From: Xenorhabdus ehlersii
GTDB lineage: Bacteria; Pseudomonadota; Gammaproteobacteria; Enterobacterales; Enterobacteriaceae
NCBI RefSeq assembly: GCF_003610465.1
Contig: NZ_RAQI01000001.1
Coordinates: 372,001-436,000 of the forward strand
Direction of reading: 5' to 3'
DNA length: 64,000 nt
The position numbers and the translations under genes were made by a program. Under the pieces are notes generated by a model. It was not told where the DNA came from and made no database searches. It saw nothing but the letters and a program-made list of their open reading frames with translations. Shown piece after piece: positions 1-9,620 of the stretch; positions within the stretch are counted from its first letter, which is position 1; each line of letters begins with the position of its first letter.

Positions 1-249
1 GGAATGTCTGTTGTTGCATTGGGTGGAGGACGTCGTAAGGCGACAGATCCTATTAATTACAGTGTGGGGCTCAGTGATATCATTGCGCTAGGCACAAACG
101 TGAATGCGGATACTCCTTTGGCAATGATTCATGCTAGCAGTGAGCATGACTGGCATGAAGCCGCAGAAGCAGTACGTAAGGCTCTTGTTTTTAAGGAAAG
201 CGAGACACAAGCCACTACACCGATGGTTTATCGTTATATCCGTGGATAA
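1..249 (+). CDS. deoA: Thymidine phosphorylase, C-terminal fragment
   Basis: Only the last 82 codons are present; the reading frame is open to the window edge, so the gene starts outside. The protein converts thymidine and phosphate to thymine and deoxyribose-1-phosphate. The visible part has the Gly/Arg-rich stretch VVALGGGRRKATDPINY and the family ending. deoB follows after about 77 bases, as in the enterobacterial deoCABD operon. Identification rests on resemblance to the DeoA C-terminus and on context; the catalytic domain is not visible. Confidence 0.9.
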   Translation, partial: GMSVVALGGGRRKATDPINYSVGLSDIIALGTNVNADTPLAMIHASSEHDWHEAAEAVRKALVFKESETQATTPMVYRYIRG

Positions 250-326
250 ACCATACAAGCATTGAAATTGATTTTAATAGCTGGCAGTTTCCGCATTGAT
301 AGCGTGAATTGACGCAGGAGAAAATT

Positions 327-1550
327 ATGAAACGTACATTCATCATGGTATTGGATTCCTTTGGTATCGGTGCAACTGCTGATGCTGAAAAGTTTGGTGA
401 CAAGGGATCTAATACTTTGGGTCATATAGCAGAACGCTGTGCCCGTGGTGAGGCTGATATTGGCCGTAAGGGACCACTACATTTGCCAAACCTGAGCCGT
501 CTGGGATTGGGTAAGGCAGCAGAAGAGTCTTGCGGAACGTTCCCGATTGGTCTGGATAAAGATGCCGAAATTATTGGCGCTTATGGTTACGCGAGTGAGC
601 TTTCTTCTGGTAAAGACACGCCGTCAGGACATTGGGAAATTGCCGGCGTTCCGGTTCTGTTTGACTGGGGTTATTTCCGTGATGAAGAAAACAGCTTTCC
701 ACAGGAATTGCTGGATAAACTGGTCGAACGTGCAAATCTGCCTGGTTATCTGGGTAACTGTCACTCTTCCGGTACCGTTATTCTGGACAAGTTGGGTGAA
801 GAGCACATGAAAACCGGTAAACCGATTTTCTATACTTCTGCGGATTCTGTTTTCCAGATTGCTTGCCATGAAGAGACATTTGGCCTGGATCGTCTGTATG
901 AGCTGTGTGAAATCGCTCGTGAAGAGTTGAATATTGGCGAATATAACATTGGTCGCGTTATTGCCCGTCCATTTGTGGGGGATAAAGCCGGGAATTTCCA
1001 GCGTACTGGCAACCGTCATGATTTGGCCGTTGAGCCACCAGCCCCAACTGTCCTGAAAAAACTGGTTGATGAAAAGCAGGGAGAAGTGGTTTCCATTGGC
1101 AAAATTGCAGATATCTACGCGAATGTAGGGATCACCAAAAAGGTCAAGGCGACAGGCATTGATGCCCTGTTTGATGCTTCGCTGATTGAAATGGAGCAGG
1201 CGGGGGATAACACTATCGTATTTACCAACTTTGTTGATTTTGACTCTTCTTATGGCCACCGCCGTGATGTCGCCGGTTACGCGGCAGCACTGGAGCTGTT
1301 TGACCGTCGTTTGCCAGAAATGCTGAAATTGGTTAAAGAAGATGACATTCTGATCTTGACCGCTGACCATGGTTGTGACCCAACTTGGGCGGGAACAGAT
1401 CATACCCGTGAACATGTCCCGGTTCTGGTTTACGGACCTAAAGTTAAACCAGGTTCATTAGGACATCGTGAAACGTTCGCCGATATGGGTCAGACAGTAG
1501 CTAAATACTTCGATCTGACACCAATGGATTATGGTAAAGCGATGTTTTAA
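327..1550 (+). CDS. deoB: Phosphopentomutase
   Basis: Interconverts deoxyribose-1-phosphate (or ribose-1-phosphate) and the 5-phosphate, passing the products of DeoA and DeoD to the aldolase DeoC. It is 407 residues, the usual length. It belongs to the alkaline-phosphatase metalloenzyme superfamily: metal-ligand Asp10 in MVLDSFGIG, the phosphorylated-Thr region [12 protein letters not shown] (Thr98), and the late metal site [18 protein letters not shown]. An in-frame ATG lies six codons upstream, but the ATG at 327 follows a CAGGAG ribosome site at 315-320 and matches the family start [13 protein letters not shown]. Cytoplasmic. Confidence 0.97.
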   Translation: MKRTFIMVLDSFGIGATADAEKFGDKGSNTLGHIAERCARGEADIGRKGPLHLPNLSRLGLGKAAEESCGTFPIGLDKDAEIIGAYGYASELSSGKDTPSGHWEIAGVPVLFDWGYFRDEENSFPQELLDKLVERANLPGYLGNCHSSGTVILDKLGEEHMKTGKPIFYTSADSVFQIACHEETFGLDRLYELCEIAREELNIGEYNIGRVIARPFVGDKAGNFQRTGNRHDLAVEPPAPTVLKKLVDEKQGEVVSIGKIADIYANVGITKKVKATGIDALFDASLIEMEQAGDNTIVFTNFVDFDSSYGHRRDVAGYAAALELFDRRLPEMLKLVKEDDILILTADHGCDPTWAGTDHTREHVPVLVYGPKVKPGSLGHRETFADMGQTVAKYFDLTPMDYGKAMF

Positions 1551-1558
1551 GTTTTGGC

Positions 1559-1576
1559 GGAGACCTACAGGTCTCC
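1559..1576. other. Hairpin between deoB and deoD
   Basis: A perfect inverted repeat (GGAGACCT / AGGTCTCC, two-base loop) lies directly after the deoB stop codon. No T-run follows, so it is more likely an RNA-stabilising or processing hairpin within the deo transcript than a terminator. This is inference from position. Confidence 0.5.
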
Positions 1577-1623
1577 CCATTTTCATCTATTTTGATACGT
1601 AATAAAAACAAGGAAATAAATTT

Positions 1624-2340
1624 ATGGCCACCCCACATATTAATGCTGAGATGGGCGATTTTGCTGATGTTGTTTTGATGCCTGGTGACCCACTGCGTGC
1701 AAAATACATTGCGGAAACTTTTCTGGAAGATGCTCGTCAGGTTAACAATGTTCGCGGTATGCTGGGTTTCACCGGTACTTACAAAGGCCGCCGCATCTCT
1801 GTGATGGGCCATGGAATGGGTATCCCATCTTGCTCTATCTATGCCAAAGAGCTGATCACTGAATTTGGTGTTAAAAAAATCATCCGTATCGGTTCCTGCG
1901 GTGCAGTCAGCAAAGACGTTAAAATCCGTGATGTTGTGATCGGTATGGGTGCATGTACTGATTCCAAAGTAAACCGCATGCGTTTTAAAGATCACGACTT
2001 CGCCGCTATTGCTGACTTTGATCTGGTTCGTAATGCAGTGGATGCAGCGAAGGCGAAGAATATCAACGCGCGTGTCGGTAATATCTTCTCTGTGGATCTG
2101 TTTTATACGCCAGATCCTCAAATGTTCGATGTAATGGAAAAATACGGCATCTTAGGTGTTGAAATGGAAGCTGCGGGTATTTACGGTGTTGCTGCTGAAT
2201 TTGGTGCAAAAGCGTTGGCGATTTGTACTGTGTCTGACCATATCCGTACTGGTGAACAAACCACTGCTGAAGAGCGGCAAAATACATTTAATGACATGAT
2301 TGAGATTGCGCTTGAATCCATCCTGATGGGTGACAATTAA
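1624..2340 (+). CDS. deoD: Purine nucleoside phosphorylase DeoD-type
   Basis: Phosphorolysis of purine (deoxy)nucleosides to base and (deoxy)ribose-1-phosphate in nucleoside salvage. It is 238 residues, close to the 239 of E. coli DeoD, and aligns from the first residues ([29 protein letters not shown]). Visible motifs are the phosphate-binding region RIGSCGAV, the nucleoside-binding [10 protein letters not shown] and the acid-base region [10 protein letters not shown] with its Asp. It lies 73 bases downstream of deoB, is the last gene of the deo operon, and is followed by a strong terminator. Confidence 0.97.
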   Translation: MATPHINAEMGDFADVVLMPGDPLRAKYIAETFLEDARQVNNVRGMLGFTGTYKGRRISVMGHGMGIPSCSIYAKELITEFGVKKIIRIGSCGAVSKDVKIRDVVIGMGACTDSKVNRMRFKDHDFAAIADFDLVRNAVDAAKAKNINARVGNIFSVDLFYTPDPQMFDVMEKYGILGVEMEAAGIYGVAAEFGAKALAICTVSDHIRTGEQTTAEERQNTFNDMIEIALESILMGDN

Positions 2341-2382
2341 AAAAGTGTAAATAGTTTTAGTCTTTCATTAAAGAATTACAGG

Positions 2383-2412
2383 CCCTTTCCATTATTGGAA
2401 AGGGTTTTTTTT
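2383..2412 (+). terminator. Rho-independent terminator of the deo operon
   Basis: Stem CCCTTTCC / GGAAAGGG with loop ATTATT, followed by eight T residues, starting about 40 bases after the deoD stop codon. Confidence 0.92.
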
Positions 2413-3063
2413 ATAAATTACATGCCAATTGATATCTATTATTGAGAATAGTTTTTAGCTATTTATTTAATAAGTATTTCTTTTCTTCTAATTTGACTGG
2501 AAAACGAATGAAAAATAATAAGCTTAACAATATTTGGACGATTTTTTTAAGTGATATTTTCAATTAACAATTAGCTTGATAATTATGTTTTCTGGATAAA
2601 TGTACTGATTTTATATTGACGTTCCCGATAATCATGACAATAAAAACCAAATGTTATGGTTATAACGGGATAATAAAATGCACATGTCTTTCAGGAAGAT
2701 AAAACAGAGCAATAAAACAACGCCAATTAAGATGCTAAATTACTAAACATTGTTCGATATAACTTAGGGGAATAACCCAAAATTGAAAAATAATTAGTAA
2801 AATACACTACTCATTATGCGTACTTTTTTGCAAAAATTCATATTTCATATGATGTTAAGGATCATAAGCAGATTTATCGGCTGAAATTTGACTTAAGATT
2901 TATTATGTACAATGATATTGCCGGTTTGGTTTATTTTGACTGGTTATGATTTTTGTCAAAAAACTAAATAATCATTTGCCTAAGTGTCAGAAATTAATTT
3001 CTGCGCTTCGGCTTCCCTTTGGTTATGAATATCTACTTTTTGATTAAAGGAATAAGTTAAATT
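2413..3063. promoter_or_regulatory. AT-rich regulatory region upstream of the fimbrial operon
   Basis: About 650 bases with no convincing gene, very AT-rich, as expected of a fimbrial control region bound by global regulators. A perfect 16-base palindrome (CAGAAATTAATTTCTG) lies at 2988-3003, 60 bases before the pilin start. A ribosome site AAAGGA is near 3046-3051. A TTGACT hexamer at 2888 could be a -35 element, but no good -10 is spaced correctly. I see no recombinase gene or flanking inverted repeats like those that invert the mrp promoter of Proteus mirabilis. Confidence 0.55.
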
Positions 3064-3615
3064 ATGAAACTTAACAAATTGGCAATGGTTTTAGGTTTTG
3101 GTGTGGCTTTAGCTGCTGGCGCTGCAAGTGCGACTAACCAAGGTAGTGGTACAGTTAAATTCAGAGGTTCTATCATTGATGCGCCTTGCTCAATCAAACA
3201 CACCAATGTCGAAGTTGATCTGGGCGCTGTTTCTAGTCAGGTTCTGGACAAGGGCGGTCGTTCAGCTTCTAAGGCTTTTAAAATTGAATTAGAAGGTTGT
3301 ACGACTGAGACTCAAAAAAGCGTGAAAACCACCTTTACTGGCCCAGAAGCGAGTGAGAAAGGTTTACTGGCTATCGAAGGTACAGCACAAGGTGCAGCAA
3401 TCGCAATCACTAACCACGGTAACAAAGTGATTCCTTTGGGGACAGAATCAGACGCAATGTCTCTGCATGATGGCAACAACGATCTGAATTTCGCAGCACA
3501 TCTGAAAGGTCTGACAAGTCAGGCAGGTCAGGCTGGAGAGGAAGGTGGAAATACTGTGAAAGTCGTACCAGGTGATTTCACTGCTATCGCAAACTTTACT
3601 TTAAGCTACCTATAA
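3064..3615 (+). CDS. mrxA: Major fimbrial pilin, MrxA-like
   Basis: Major structural subunit of a chaperone-usher fimbria of the MR/P type. The 183 residues begin with a signal peptide (cleavage after ASA, about residue 23). The mature protein has the pilin disulphide pair Cys42 and Cys79, a donor strand after the signal sequence, and the C-terminal beta-zipper ending FTAIANFTLSYL. It opens a six-gene operon in the order of the mrx fimbriae of Xenorhabdus nematophila, whose MrxA is reported to be toxic to insect haemocytes. The product and operon type are clear; the exact symbol is from recollection. Confidence 0.82.
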   Translation: MKLNKLAMVLGFGVALAAGAASATNQGSGTVKFRGSIIDAPCSIKHTNVEVDLGAVSSQVLDKGGRSASKAFKIELEGCTTETQKSVKTTFTGPEASEKGLLAIEGTAQGAAIAITNHGNKVIPLGTESDAMSLHDGNNDLNFAAHLKGLTSQAGQAGEEGGNTVKVVPGDFTAIANFTLSYL

Positions 3616-4091
3616 TATTGCAAGCTATCTGATATTTTTTAATGCTTGAATATCAGGAAATTCACTTTAATTGTTAATCTTGACTTTCCTGATAATATAT
3701 TTAGGGTATTTCTGGGATATAACGTGTAAGTAAGGTATGACTACAATATTCTGTAACAAGATCTGTTTTATTGATGTAAATCAATATTATTCATGCTTGA
3801 GTAAGCAGATTATGTCATTAACGAAATGATCCCTGTAGCAGTAAATTGAAATACCCTTTTTTATTTATTTAATCAGTGAAGCATAAACAGAGAACGTAAC
3901 ATATTACGGCTAGGCAGGACATGTGGCTATCTCTGCAATCCCAGTATCGGTCAGGGTCCTCAATTTAGATCGATGAACTTTAATGACGCCATGTATGAGG
4001 TAAGAACTCCTGTGCGCTTACAGACAGGATCATGTCTGACAGCGGCTAATTTCAAACTGGATGATTAACGATTCATTGTTCAGAGGATGCT
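3616..4091. other. Long gap between pilin and usher genes
   Basis: 476 bases separate mrxA from the usher gene. No terminator with a T-run is evident, though differential expression of pilin over usher is usual in such operons. On the plus strand an open frame without a good start ends at the TAA at about 4066-4068. It reads ...CGYLCNPSIGQGPQFR... and ends ..GSCLTAANFKLDD. I do not recognise it; it could be the remnant of a minor pilin gene (mrpB position) or chance. The usher ribosome site AGAGGA is at about 4081-4086. Confidence 0.4.
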
Positions 4092-6755
4092 ATGGCTTTG
4101 TTTTCAGATTCTATGAATCATGATTTTTTATCTAATAATAGAAAAATAATCAGTAATAAAAAGACAAACAGTAATAGAAATAATGTGATTAATCAAAAAA
4201 GAATAGCTAATAAAATAAAAACAGAACACCTACTATTCGGAATTAATCCTCTTTTTGCTCTTATACTGTTTGCGTTGTCTGGCATTCAGGTTACTCATTC
4301 CAGACCATCAATTGAATTCAATATTGGTGCACTGGATGTCAATGAACGTGCCAATATTGATTTGGATAAATTTGCCCGTGCAGGGTACATCATGCCGGGT
4401 AACTATATGATGAGTGTTCGGATGAATCAGCATGAACTCTCGGATACCTATTCTATCGATTTCATTGCACCGCCTGATGATCCAACGGGTAGTGAAGCCT
4501 GTATATCTCCTGAATTGGTGAAACAAATCGCCCTGAAACAACAGTGGGTAGAAAAATTAGGTTGGCAGAATGAAGGTAAATGTCTTGATCTCAATACGTT
4601 GCCAGGTACGTCAGCCAGAGGTGATCTCGCTACTTATACGCTTTATTTAATCATACCTAAAATTTACCTGGAATATGACTTACCAGACTGGGACCCCCCT
4701 GCCCGTTGGGATAATGGGATACCTGGGTTACTGTTTGATTATAACGTTAACGCACAAACCTCTAAACCTGTTCACGGGAGTAGTAACCAACAAATAAGTG
4801 CTATCGGAACAGCGGGCATGAATGTAGGGGAGTGGCGTTTTCGGGCTGATTGGCAGGCCAGATATAACCGTTTCAAAAACCAAAGTGGCGATAAATTAGG
4901 CTCTTCTGGTGGGAGAGAACGCGATTGGGACTGGAGCCGTTACTACATGTATCGTGCGATTCCTCGCCTGGAAGCGAAATTGACATTGGGGGAGGATTAC
5001 CTCAATTCCAGCATTTTCGATAGTTTCCGTTATACGGGGGTCAGTCTAGTGACTGATGAAAATATGTTGCCCCCGAATTTACGTGGATATGCGCCTGAAG
5101 TCACGGGTGTAGCACGGACTAATGCCAAGGTGACAGTGAGGCAACAGGGAAGAGTGCTGTATGAAACTCAGGTCGCTTCTGGCCCATTCCGGATTCAGGA
5201 TCTTAGTGATGCGGTGGTAGGAACGCTGGATGTCAGAGTCGAAGAGCAAGATGGTGGTGTGCAAGAGTTTCAGGTTAATACTGCGACGATCCCTTATCTG
5301 ACCCGCCCCGGACGAGTACAGTATAAATTTGTTGGTGGTCAATCCACGAATGATAAGCACCGTCGTGAAGGGCCTGCGTTCGGCCTGGGTGAATTCTCGT
5401 GGGGAATTAACAACGGTTGGTCACTGTATGGTGGTCTCTTAGCCGCGGGAGATTATAACGCCCTGTCACTGGGGATCGGCCGCGACTTGATGATGTTTGG
5501 TGCACTGTCGTTTGATGTGACGGAATCAAGGGCAAGATTACCGGGAGAAAACAAAACTCTTACCGGTGGATCTTATCGTTTCAGTTATTCGAAACGTTTT
5601 GATCAATATAACAGTCAGGTGACGTTTGCCGGATATCGTTTCTCTGAGCGCAATTTCATGAATATGGGGCAGTATATCGATCGCCGCTATCGCAACGTTT
5701 CTTCTAATAGCGGTAAAGAGATGTATACCATTACCTTCAACAAACAATTTATAGATATTGGTTTAAGTGCCTACCTTAACTATAGCCATCAAACTTACTG
5801 GAATCGGCCAACAAACGATCGCTATAACATTTCCTTATCCAAGTATTTTGATATTGGGCGTTATAAAAATATCAGCGTCAATCTGTCAGCCTATCGTAAC
5901 AATTTTGACAATAAAAAAGATGATGGCATGTATCTGAATCTTTCCATTCCGTGGGGAGAAAGTGGCACTGTCAGCTACAACGGATTGGTCAATCGTCAGG
6001 GCAATGCTCATACAGTGGGTTATTTTGATCGTATTGATGATCGCAATAACTATCGTGTTTCAATGGGTACGAGTATCGATGGCAGGGCATCAGTTGACGG
6101 TTATTACAACCATTATGGTGACCAGACGTTGCTCACTGCCAGTGCCAGTTATCGGGATGGTGGCAATACTACGGCAGCCCTTGGCCTGCAAGGTGGGGTG
6201 ACTGTAACGGCAAAAGGGGCTGCACTGCACCGTACTAATATGCCTGGCGCGACGCGCTTGATGGTAGATACAGAAGGGGTTAGCAATGTGCCTATTCGGG
6301 GATTTGGTTCAGCGGTGTATACCAACTACTTTGGTAAAGCTGTGTTGGCCGATGTGAATAACTACTATCGCAACAGGGCAAATATTGACTTAGATAACTT
6401 ACCTGATGATGTAGAAGCACTGCGTTCTGTTCAGCAAGCAACATTAACGGAAGGCGCAATTGGTTATCGTAAATTCCAAGTGATATCAGGAATTAAAGCA
6501 ATGACAATTATCCGGTTATCTGACGGATCATTTCCACCTTTTGGTGCTTCTGTCTTGAATTCTGCCCAGCGTGAAATCGGAATTGTCAGTGATGATGGAT
6601 ATGCTTATCTGAGCGGAATAAATCAGGGTGAAAAGCTGCAAGTGCATTGGGATGGACAAGTTCAGTGCGAGATTACAGTGCCAGATGAAATGACCTCAGA
6701 GCCTTTAACTTCACTTTTGCTACCTTGCCAGTTTTTAACAGGTGATGATAAGTAA
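4092..6755 (+). CDS. mrxC: Fimbrial outer-membrane usher protein
   Basis: Outer-membrane usher (PapC/MrpC family) that receives chaperone-pilin complexes and secretes the growing fimbria. It is 887 residues: N-terminal periplasmic domain from about 75 (FNIGALDVNERANIDLDKF), beta-barrel with plug from about 200, and two C-terminal domains with a late Cys pair ending in LLLPCQF. Before the hydrophobic signal core (about residues 50-65) is an unusual Asn/Lys-rich leader of about 45 residues. The start at 4092 has an AGAGGA site at suitable spacing; ATG at 4113 is a weaker alternative that keeps most of the leader. Confidence 0.9.
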   Translation: MALFSDSMNHDFLSNNRKIISNKKTNSNRNNVINQKRIANKIKTEHLLFGINPLFALILFALSGIQVTHSRPSIEFNIGALDVNERANIDLDKFARAGYIMPGNYMMSVRMNQHELSDTYSIDFIAPPDDPTGSEACISPELVKQIALKQQWVEKLGWQNEGKCLDLNTLPGTSARGDLATYTLYLIIPKIYLEYDLPDWDPPARWDNGIPGLLFDYNVNAQTSKPVHGSSNQQISAIGTAGMNVGEWRFRADWQARYNRFKNQSGDKLGSSGGRERDWDWSRYYMYRAIPRLEAKLTLGEDYLNSSIFDSFRYTGVSLVTDENMLPPNLRGYAPEVTGVARTNAKVTVRQQGRVLYETQVASGPFRIQDLSDAVVGTLDVRVEEQDGGVQEFQVNTATIPYLTRPGRVQYKFVGGQSTNDKHRREGPAFGLGEFSWGINNGWSLYGGLLAAGDYNALSLGIGRDLMMFGALSFDVTESRARLPGENKTLTGGSYRFSYSKRFDQYNSQVTFAGYRFSERNFMNMGQYIDRRYRNVSSNSGKEMYTITFNKQFIDIGLSAYLNYSHQTYWNRPTNDRYNISLSKYFDIGRYKNISVNLSAYRNNFDNKKDDGMYLNLSIPWGESGTVSYNGLVNRQGNAHTVGYFDRIDDRNNYRVSMGTSIDGRASVDGYYNHYGDQTLLTASASYRDGGNTTAALGLQGGVTVTAKGAALHRTNMPGATRLMVDTEGVSNVPIRGFGSAVYTNYFGKAVLADVNNYYRNRANIDLDNLPDDVEALRSVQQATLTEGAIGYRKFQVISGIKAMTIIRLSDGSFPPFGASVLNSAQREIGIVSDDGYAYLSGINQGEKLQVHWDGQVQCEITVPDEMTSEPLTSLLLPCQFLTGDDK

Positions 6756-6885
6756 ATTGTAATGAAACGATCTGAAAAATCTTTATTTAATAGAGTATTA
6801 TGTTTATTTGATTTGAAAAATATGGCGATTAGTTAGTGCAGCAAATATAAACATGAATCTCTTTTGAGCTTGAGCAAATGACACT

Positions 6886-7644
6886 ATGAAACTGAAAAAT
6901 ATTCTAATGATAACCGCTATGACGGTAAGTTGTTTGATGCCAATTCATCAGGCAACAGCGGCGATAGCGTTAGATCGCACTCGCGTAATTTTTAATGGAA
7001 ATATGAAATCCGTCAGCTTGAACATTGAAAATCAGCATCTTGATTTGCCTTATCTGGCACAGGCATGGATTGAAGATGATAAGGGAAATAAGATAAATGG
7101 CCCGATTGTCGTGGTCCCGCCAGTACAGCGTGTTGAAGCTGGAGCGAAGAGCCAAGTCAAAATTCAAACACTGCCAGCGATAGCCCAATTGCCACAAGAT
7201 CGGGAAAGTTTGTTCTATTTCAACTTACGTGAAATTCCACCACGCAGTGAAAAACCAAACGTGCTGCAAATCGCCTTGCAGACACGTGTCAAGCTGTTCT
7301 ATCGCCCGGAAGCCGTGATTGCACGCCGTATTGATCTTGATAATCCCTGGCAGGAAAAACTCACCTTAACCCGCGAAGGCAATCAATATGTGGTGAATAA
7401 CCCAACACCTTATTACATCACTATTTCAGAAGCATCGAATAAGGTGAACGGTAAAAGTGTCGAGGGGTTTGAGCCTCTTATGTTGGCACCCAGAAGCAGT
7501 GAAAAACTTGGAGGAAGCGCTAACTCATTAGGCAATACGCCAGTACTGACCTATGTCAATGATTATGGTGGACGTCCACAGTTAACATTCAACTGTAGTG
7601 GCAATCCCTGCGCAGTGACAAAAGTTGTTACTGATGGAAACTGA
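6886..7644 (+). CDS. mrxD: Periplasmic fimbrial chaperone
   Basis: PapD-family chaperone that folds pilins by donor-strand complementation and delivers them to the usher. It is 252 residues with a signal peptide ending near ATA at position 25. It shows the family features: RVIFNG at the start of the mature protein with the subunit-binding Arg, YLAQAWIEDD, the signature ESLFYFNLREIPP and then VKLFYRP with the conserved Lys. A C-terminal Cys pair (FNCSGNPCAV) is also present. It lies 130 bases after the usher gene in the same operon. Confidence 0.93.
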   Translation: MKLKNILMITAMTVSCLMPIHQATAAIALDRTRVIFNGNMKSVSLNIENQHLDLPYLAQAWIEDDKGNKINGPIVVVPPVQRVEAGAKSQVKIQTLPAIAQLPQDRESLFYFNLREIPPRSEKPNVLQIALQTRVKLFYRPEAVIARRIDLDNPWQEKLTLTREGNQYVVNNPTPYYITISEASNKVNGKSVEGFEPLMLAPRSSEKLGGSANSLGNTPVLTYVNDYGGRPQLTFNCSGNPCAVTKVVTDGN

Positions 7645-7762
7645 TTAAGTTGTATCGATGATGTTCCATCAATCAAGGTGTTGACTGGGCATCAACACAG
7701 AATTAGCCGAAATATGATGCGTTTTTTCGGTAATTAGTTGGATAAATGTAGGGTAAATAATC

Positions 7763-8326
7763 ATGAATCCGTTAAGTATCAGATTATCCAGATATGTATT
7801 GCCAATGCTGTTTCTTTTCGGCATTGGTAGTCAGCAAAGTGCCTATGCACAAGATAATCTGCGTCAGGATGTCAGAATTACGCTAACTGTACTTGCTCCT
7901 ACTTGTTCGATTAAGACAGAAGATCAAAACATAGAAGTGGATTTTGGAAATATTCTTAACAGTGATCTTTATCTGAAACATCGTACAAAGGGCGAGCTAT
8001 TTTATCTGTATTTAGAGGATTGTGATCCTCAAATGATAAAGCGACTAAAAATCAAATTCTTAGGAGAGCCAAGCGAAGAGTTACCGGGGCTGTTGGCAAT
8101 TAGATCTAATGGCCGCATTCGCGGAGTTGCCATTGGTATGGAAAAAATTGATGGTACGCCGATGCCGTTTAATAAAACCAGTGAATTCCCGTTATTAGCT
8201 AATAAAAAAGAGAATGTGATTCCATTCCGAGCATACATACAAGCAGCTCCCCGTGCTATTCAAGAGAAAAAGATTGGTTTTGGTCCATTTACTGCTGTCG
8301 CAACTTTTGAAGTTAATTACGACTAG
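7763..8326 (+). CDS. mrxG: Minor fimbrial subunit
   Basis: Minor pilin or adaptor of the same fimbria. It is 187 residues with a signal peptide cut near AYA (about residue 29). It has the pilin disulphide Cys48/Cys87, an IEVDFGNI motif like the major pilin, and the C-terminal beta-zipper FTAVATFEVNYD. Position between chaperone and tip adhesin matches mrpG/mrxG. The family is clear; the exact place in the fibre is inferred from gene order. Confidence 0.82.
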   Translation: MNPLSIRLSRYVLPMLFLFGIGSQQSAYAQDNLRQDVRITLTVLAPTCSIKTEDQNIEVDFGNILNSDLYLKHRTKGELFYLYLEDCDPQMIKRLKIKFLGEPSEELPGLLAIRSNGRIRGVAIGMEKIDGTPMPFNKTSEFPLLANKKENVIPFRAYIQAAPRAIQEKKIGFGPFTAVATFEVNYD

Positions 8327-8390
8327 TCATGCTGACTGGTTTTTCATCCACGATCTTGAGTCAGAGTTTGATGTTATTGGAAAATAAGTT

Positions 8391-9230
8391 ATGTGCCATG
8401 TTAAAAAATCGTTGTTGAAGCTAGCAGCCTTGTTATTTTTGGTCAGTACCACGCATGTTTATGGCGGGGCTTATGTTATGCCGGTGAATACGCTTCCCTC
8501 AGGTAATCAAGCTATTACGACCATGGAAATCGTTGCATGGACAGAGGAAGAAGGGATACCAAATCCTTGCTACGGAAATACCGAATGCTATGTTGGCCCA
8601 GATGTGAAGTATAAGAATGGGCATCAACCGGGAATGTACGGCTCCTGTAGAGGGGCGAGGGTATGTTTGAATGATGCAAATAAATACCGGACAACTGCCG
8701 ACGTTATGCGAGCCTATAAACACAAATTTGGCATTCCTAAACAGGTAACATTTACCATCATGACCACAGAGGCGGATTGTATCGGTTTGTTTTATACAAC
8801 AAAGATAGATCCGGGATACGGTCAGGCTCAACAATTTCCCAATTCCACTTGCAACAAAATGCCACCTCCAAATCAAAGTTGTGAAATCCATTTACCTTCT
8901 GAAATTGCTTATGGGGAATTAACCGCTACAGAAGTGAATAATGCGACCCGCACAATTGACGGTACATTTAAATGTGCTGTTTATAGTAACAAGATTATGT
9001 TGCATGCCAAATCAACTAATAATGAAACAAAAATCTATCTCGATTCCGATAAGCAAATATATTCGACGTTACAGATTAATAAAATAAATGCAGCAAATGG
9101 AGTGAATGTCACTACTGATGGGAAGAATGTTGCCACGCCTTTCACACTGACGTCAGTATTGCACACACTAACACCACCGAAAGCCGGAAAATATGAAGGT
9201 ACCGCAATAGTTTATTTAACTTATTTATAA
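8391..9230 (+). CDS. mrxH: Putative fimbrial tip adhesin
   Basis: Two-domain tip adhesin in the MrpH position. It is 279 residues: signal peptide 1-25, a Cys-rich N-terminal receptor-binding domain (about 26-160, with paired Cys in NPCYGNTECYVG and GSCRGARVC), and a C-terminal pilin domain beginning near NQSCEIHLPSEIAYG and closing with GTAIVYLTYL. His residues in NGHQPG and AYKHKFG could be metal ligands like those reported for Proteus MrpH, but I cannot align them with certainty. The receptor is unknown. Confidence 0.75.
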   Translation: MCHVKKSLLKLAALLFLVSTTHVYGGAYVMPVNTLPSGNQAITTMEIVAWTEEEGIPNPCYGNTECYVGPDVKYKNGHQPGMYGSCRGARVCLNDANKYRTTADVMRAYKHKFGIPKQVTFTIMTTEADCIGLFYTTKIDPGYGQAQQFPNSTCNKMPPPNQSCEIHLPSEIAYGELTATEVNNATRTIDGTFKCAVYSNKIMLHAKSTNNETKIYLDSDKQIYSTLQINKINAANGVNVTTDGKNVATPFTLTSVLHTLTPPKAGKYEGTAIVYLTYL

Positions 9231-9248
9231 ATTGAGAGTAAAGATATT

Positions 9249-9524
9249 ATGCAAGTCAGTATGCTGGTAGGAAAAAGAATCCAAATGAAAAGAAAAGAAA
9301 TTGGAGTGACAGCAGCAGAGCTGGCAGACAAAATTGGAGTTAGTCATCAGCAATTGTCACGTTATGAACGCGGAACCAATAAAATCAGTCTGGAGCATTT
9401 GGTCGCTATTTCTATTGCCCTGGAAACGCCCGCAAACTGGTTTTTAGAGGATTGTTTTACTCCCCCTAAGGTTCATATGAATAATCAATATACCTGTGTA
9501 GCAGAAACAATATTGGGTTTGTAA
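9249..9524 (+). CDS. mrxJ: XRE-family regulator, MrpJ-like
   Basis: Small DNA-binding protein of 91 residues with a helix-turn-helix of the XRE/Cro type at about 10-65 (GVTAAELADKIGVSHQQLSRYE). It is the last gene of the fimbrial operon, 18 bases after the adhesin gene. MrpJ proteins in this position repress flagellar genes so that adhesion and motility alternate; that role is inferred from family and position. Confidence 0.82.
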   Translation: MQVSMLVGKRIQMKRKEIGVTAAELADKIGVSHQQLSRYERGTNKISLEHLVAISIALETPANWFLEDCFTPPKVHMNNQYTCVAETILGL

Positions 9525-9548
9525 CACGAGCTTATTTATATTGATAGC

Positions 9549-9583
9549 AGCCATTCCAATTCAGGAATGGCTTTGTTTTTTTT
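9549..9583 (+). terminator. Terminator of the fimbrial operon
   Basis: Stem AGCCATTCC / GGAATGGCT, loop AATTCA, followed by a T-rich tract. A second short hairpin, ACCGCC / GGCGGT around 9584-9601, lies between it and the convergent carB gene and has no T-run on the minus strand. Confidence 0.88.
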
Positions 9584-9620
9584 ACCGCCAAAAATGGCGG
9601 TATCTTATGGTAGGGTTATT

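Noticed and set aside
624..1415. Long minus-strand open frame (263 codons) opposite deoB
   Set aside because: It lies wholly antisense to a complete conserved gene, has no family likeness and no ribosome site.
9584..9601. Hairpin ACCGCC / GGCGGT as a carB terminator
   Set aside because: On the minus strand it is followed by A residues, not T, so it does not meet the terminator pattern; the convergent fimbrial terminator is the better one.
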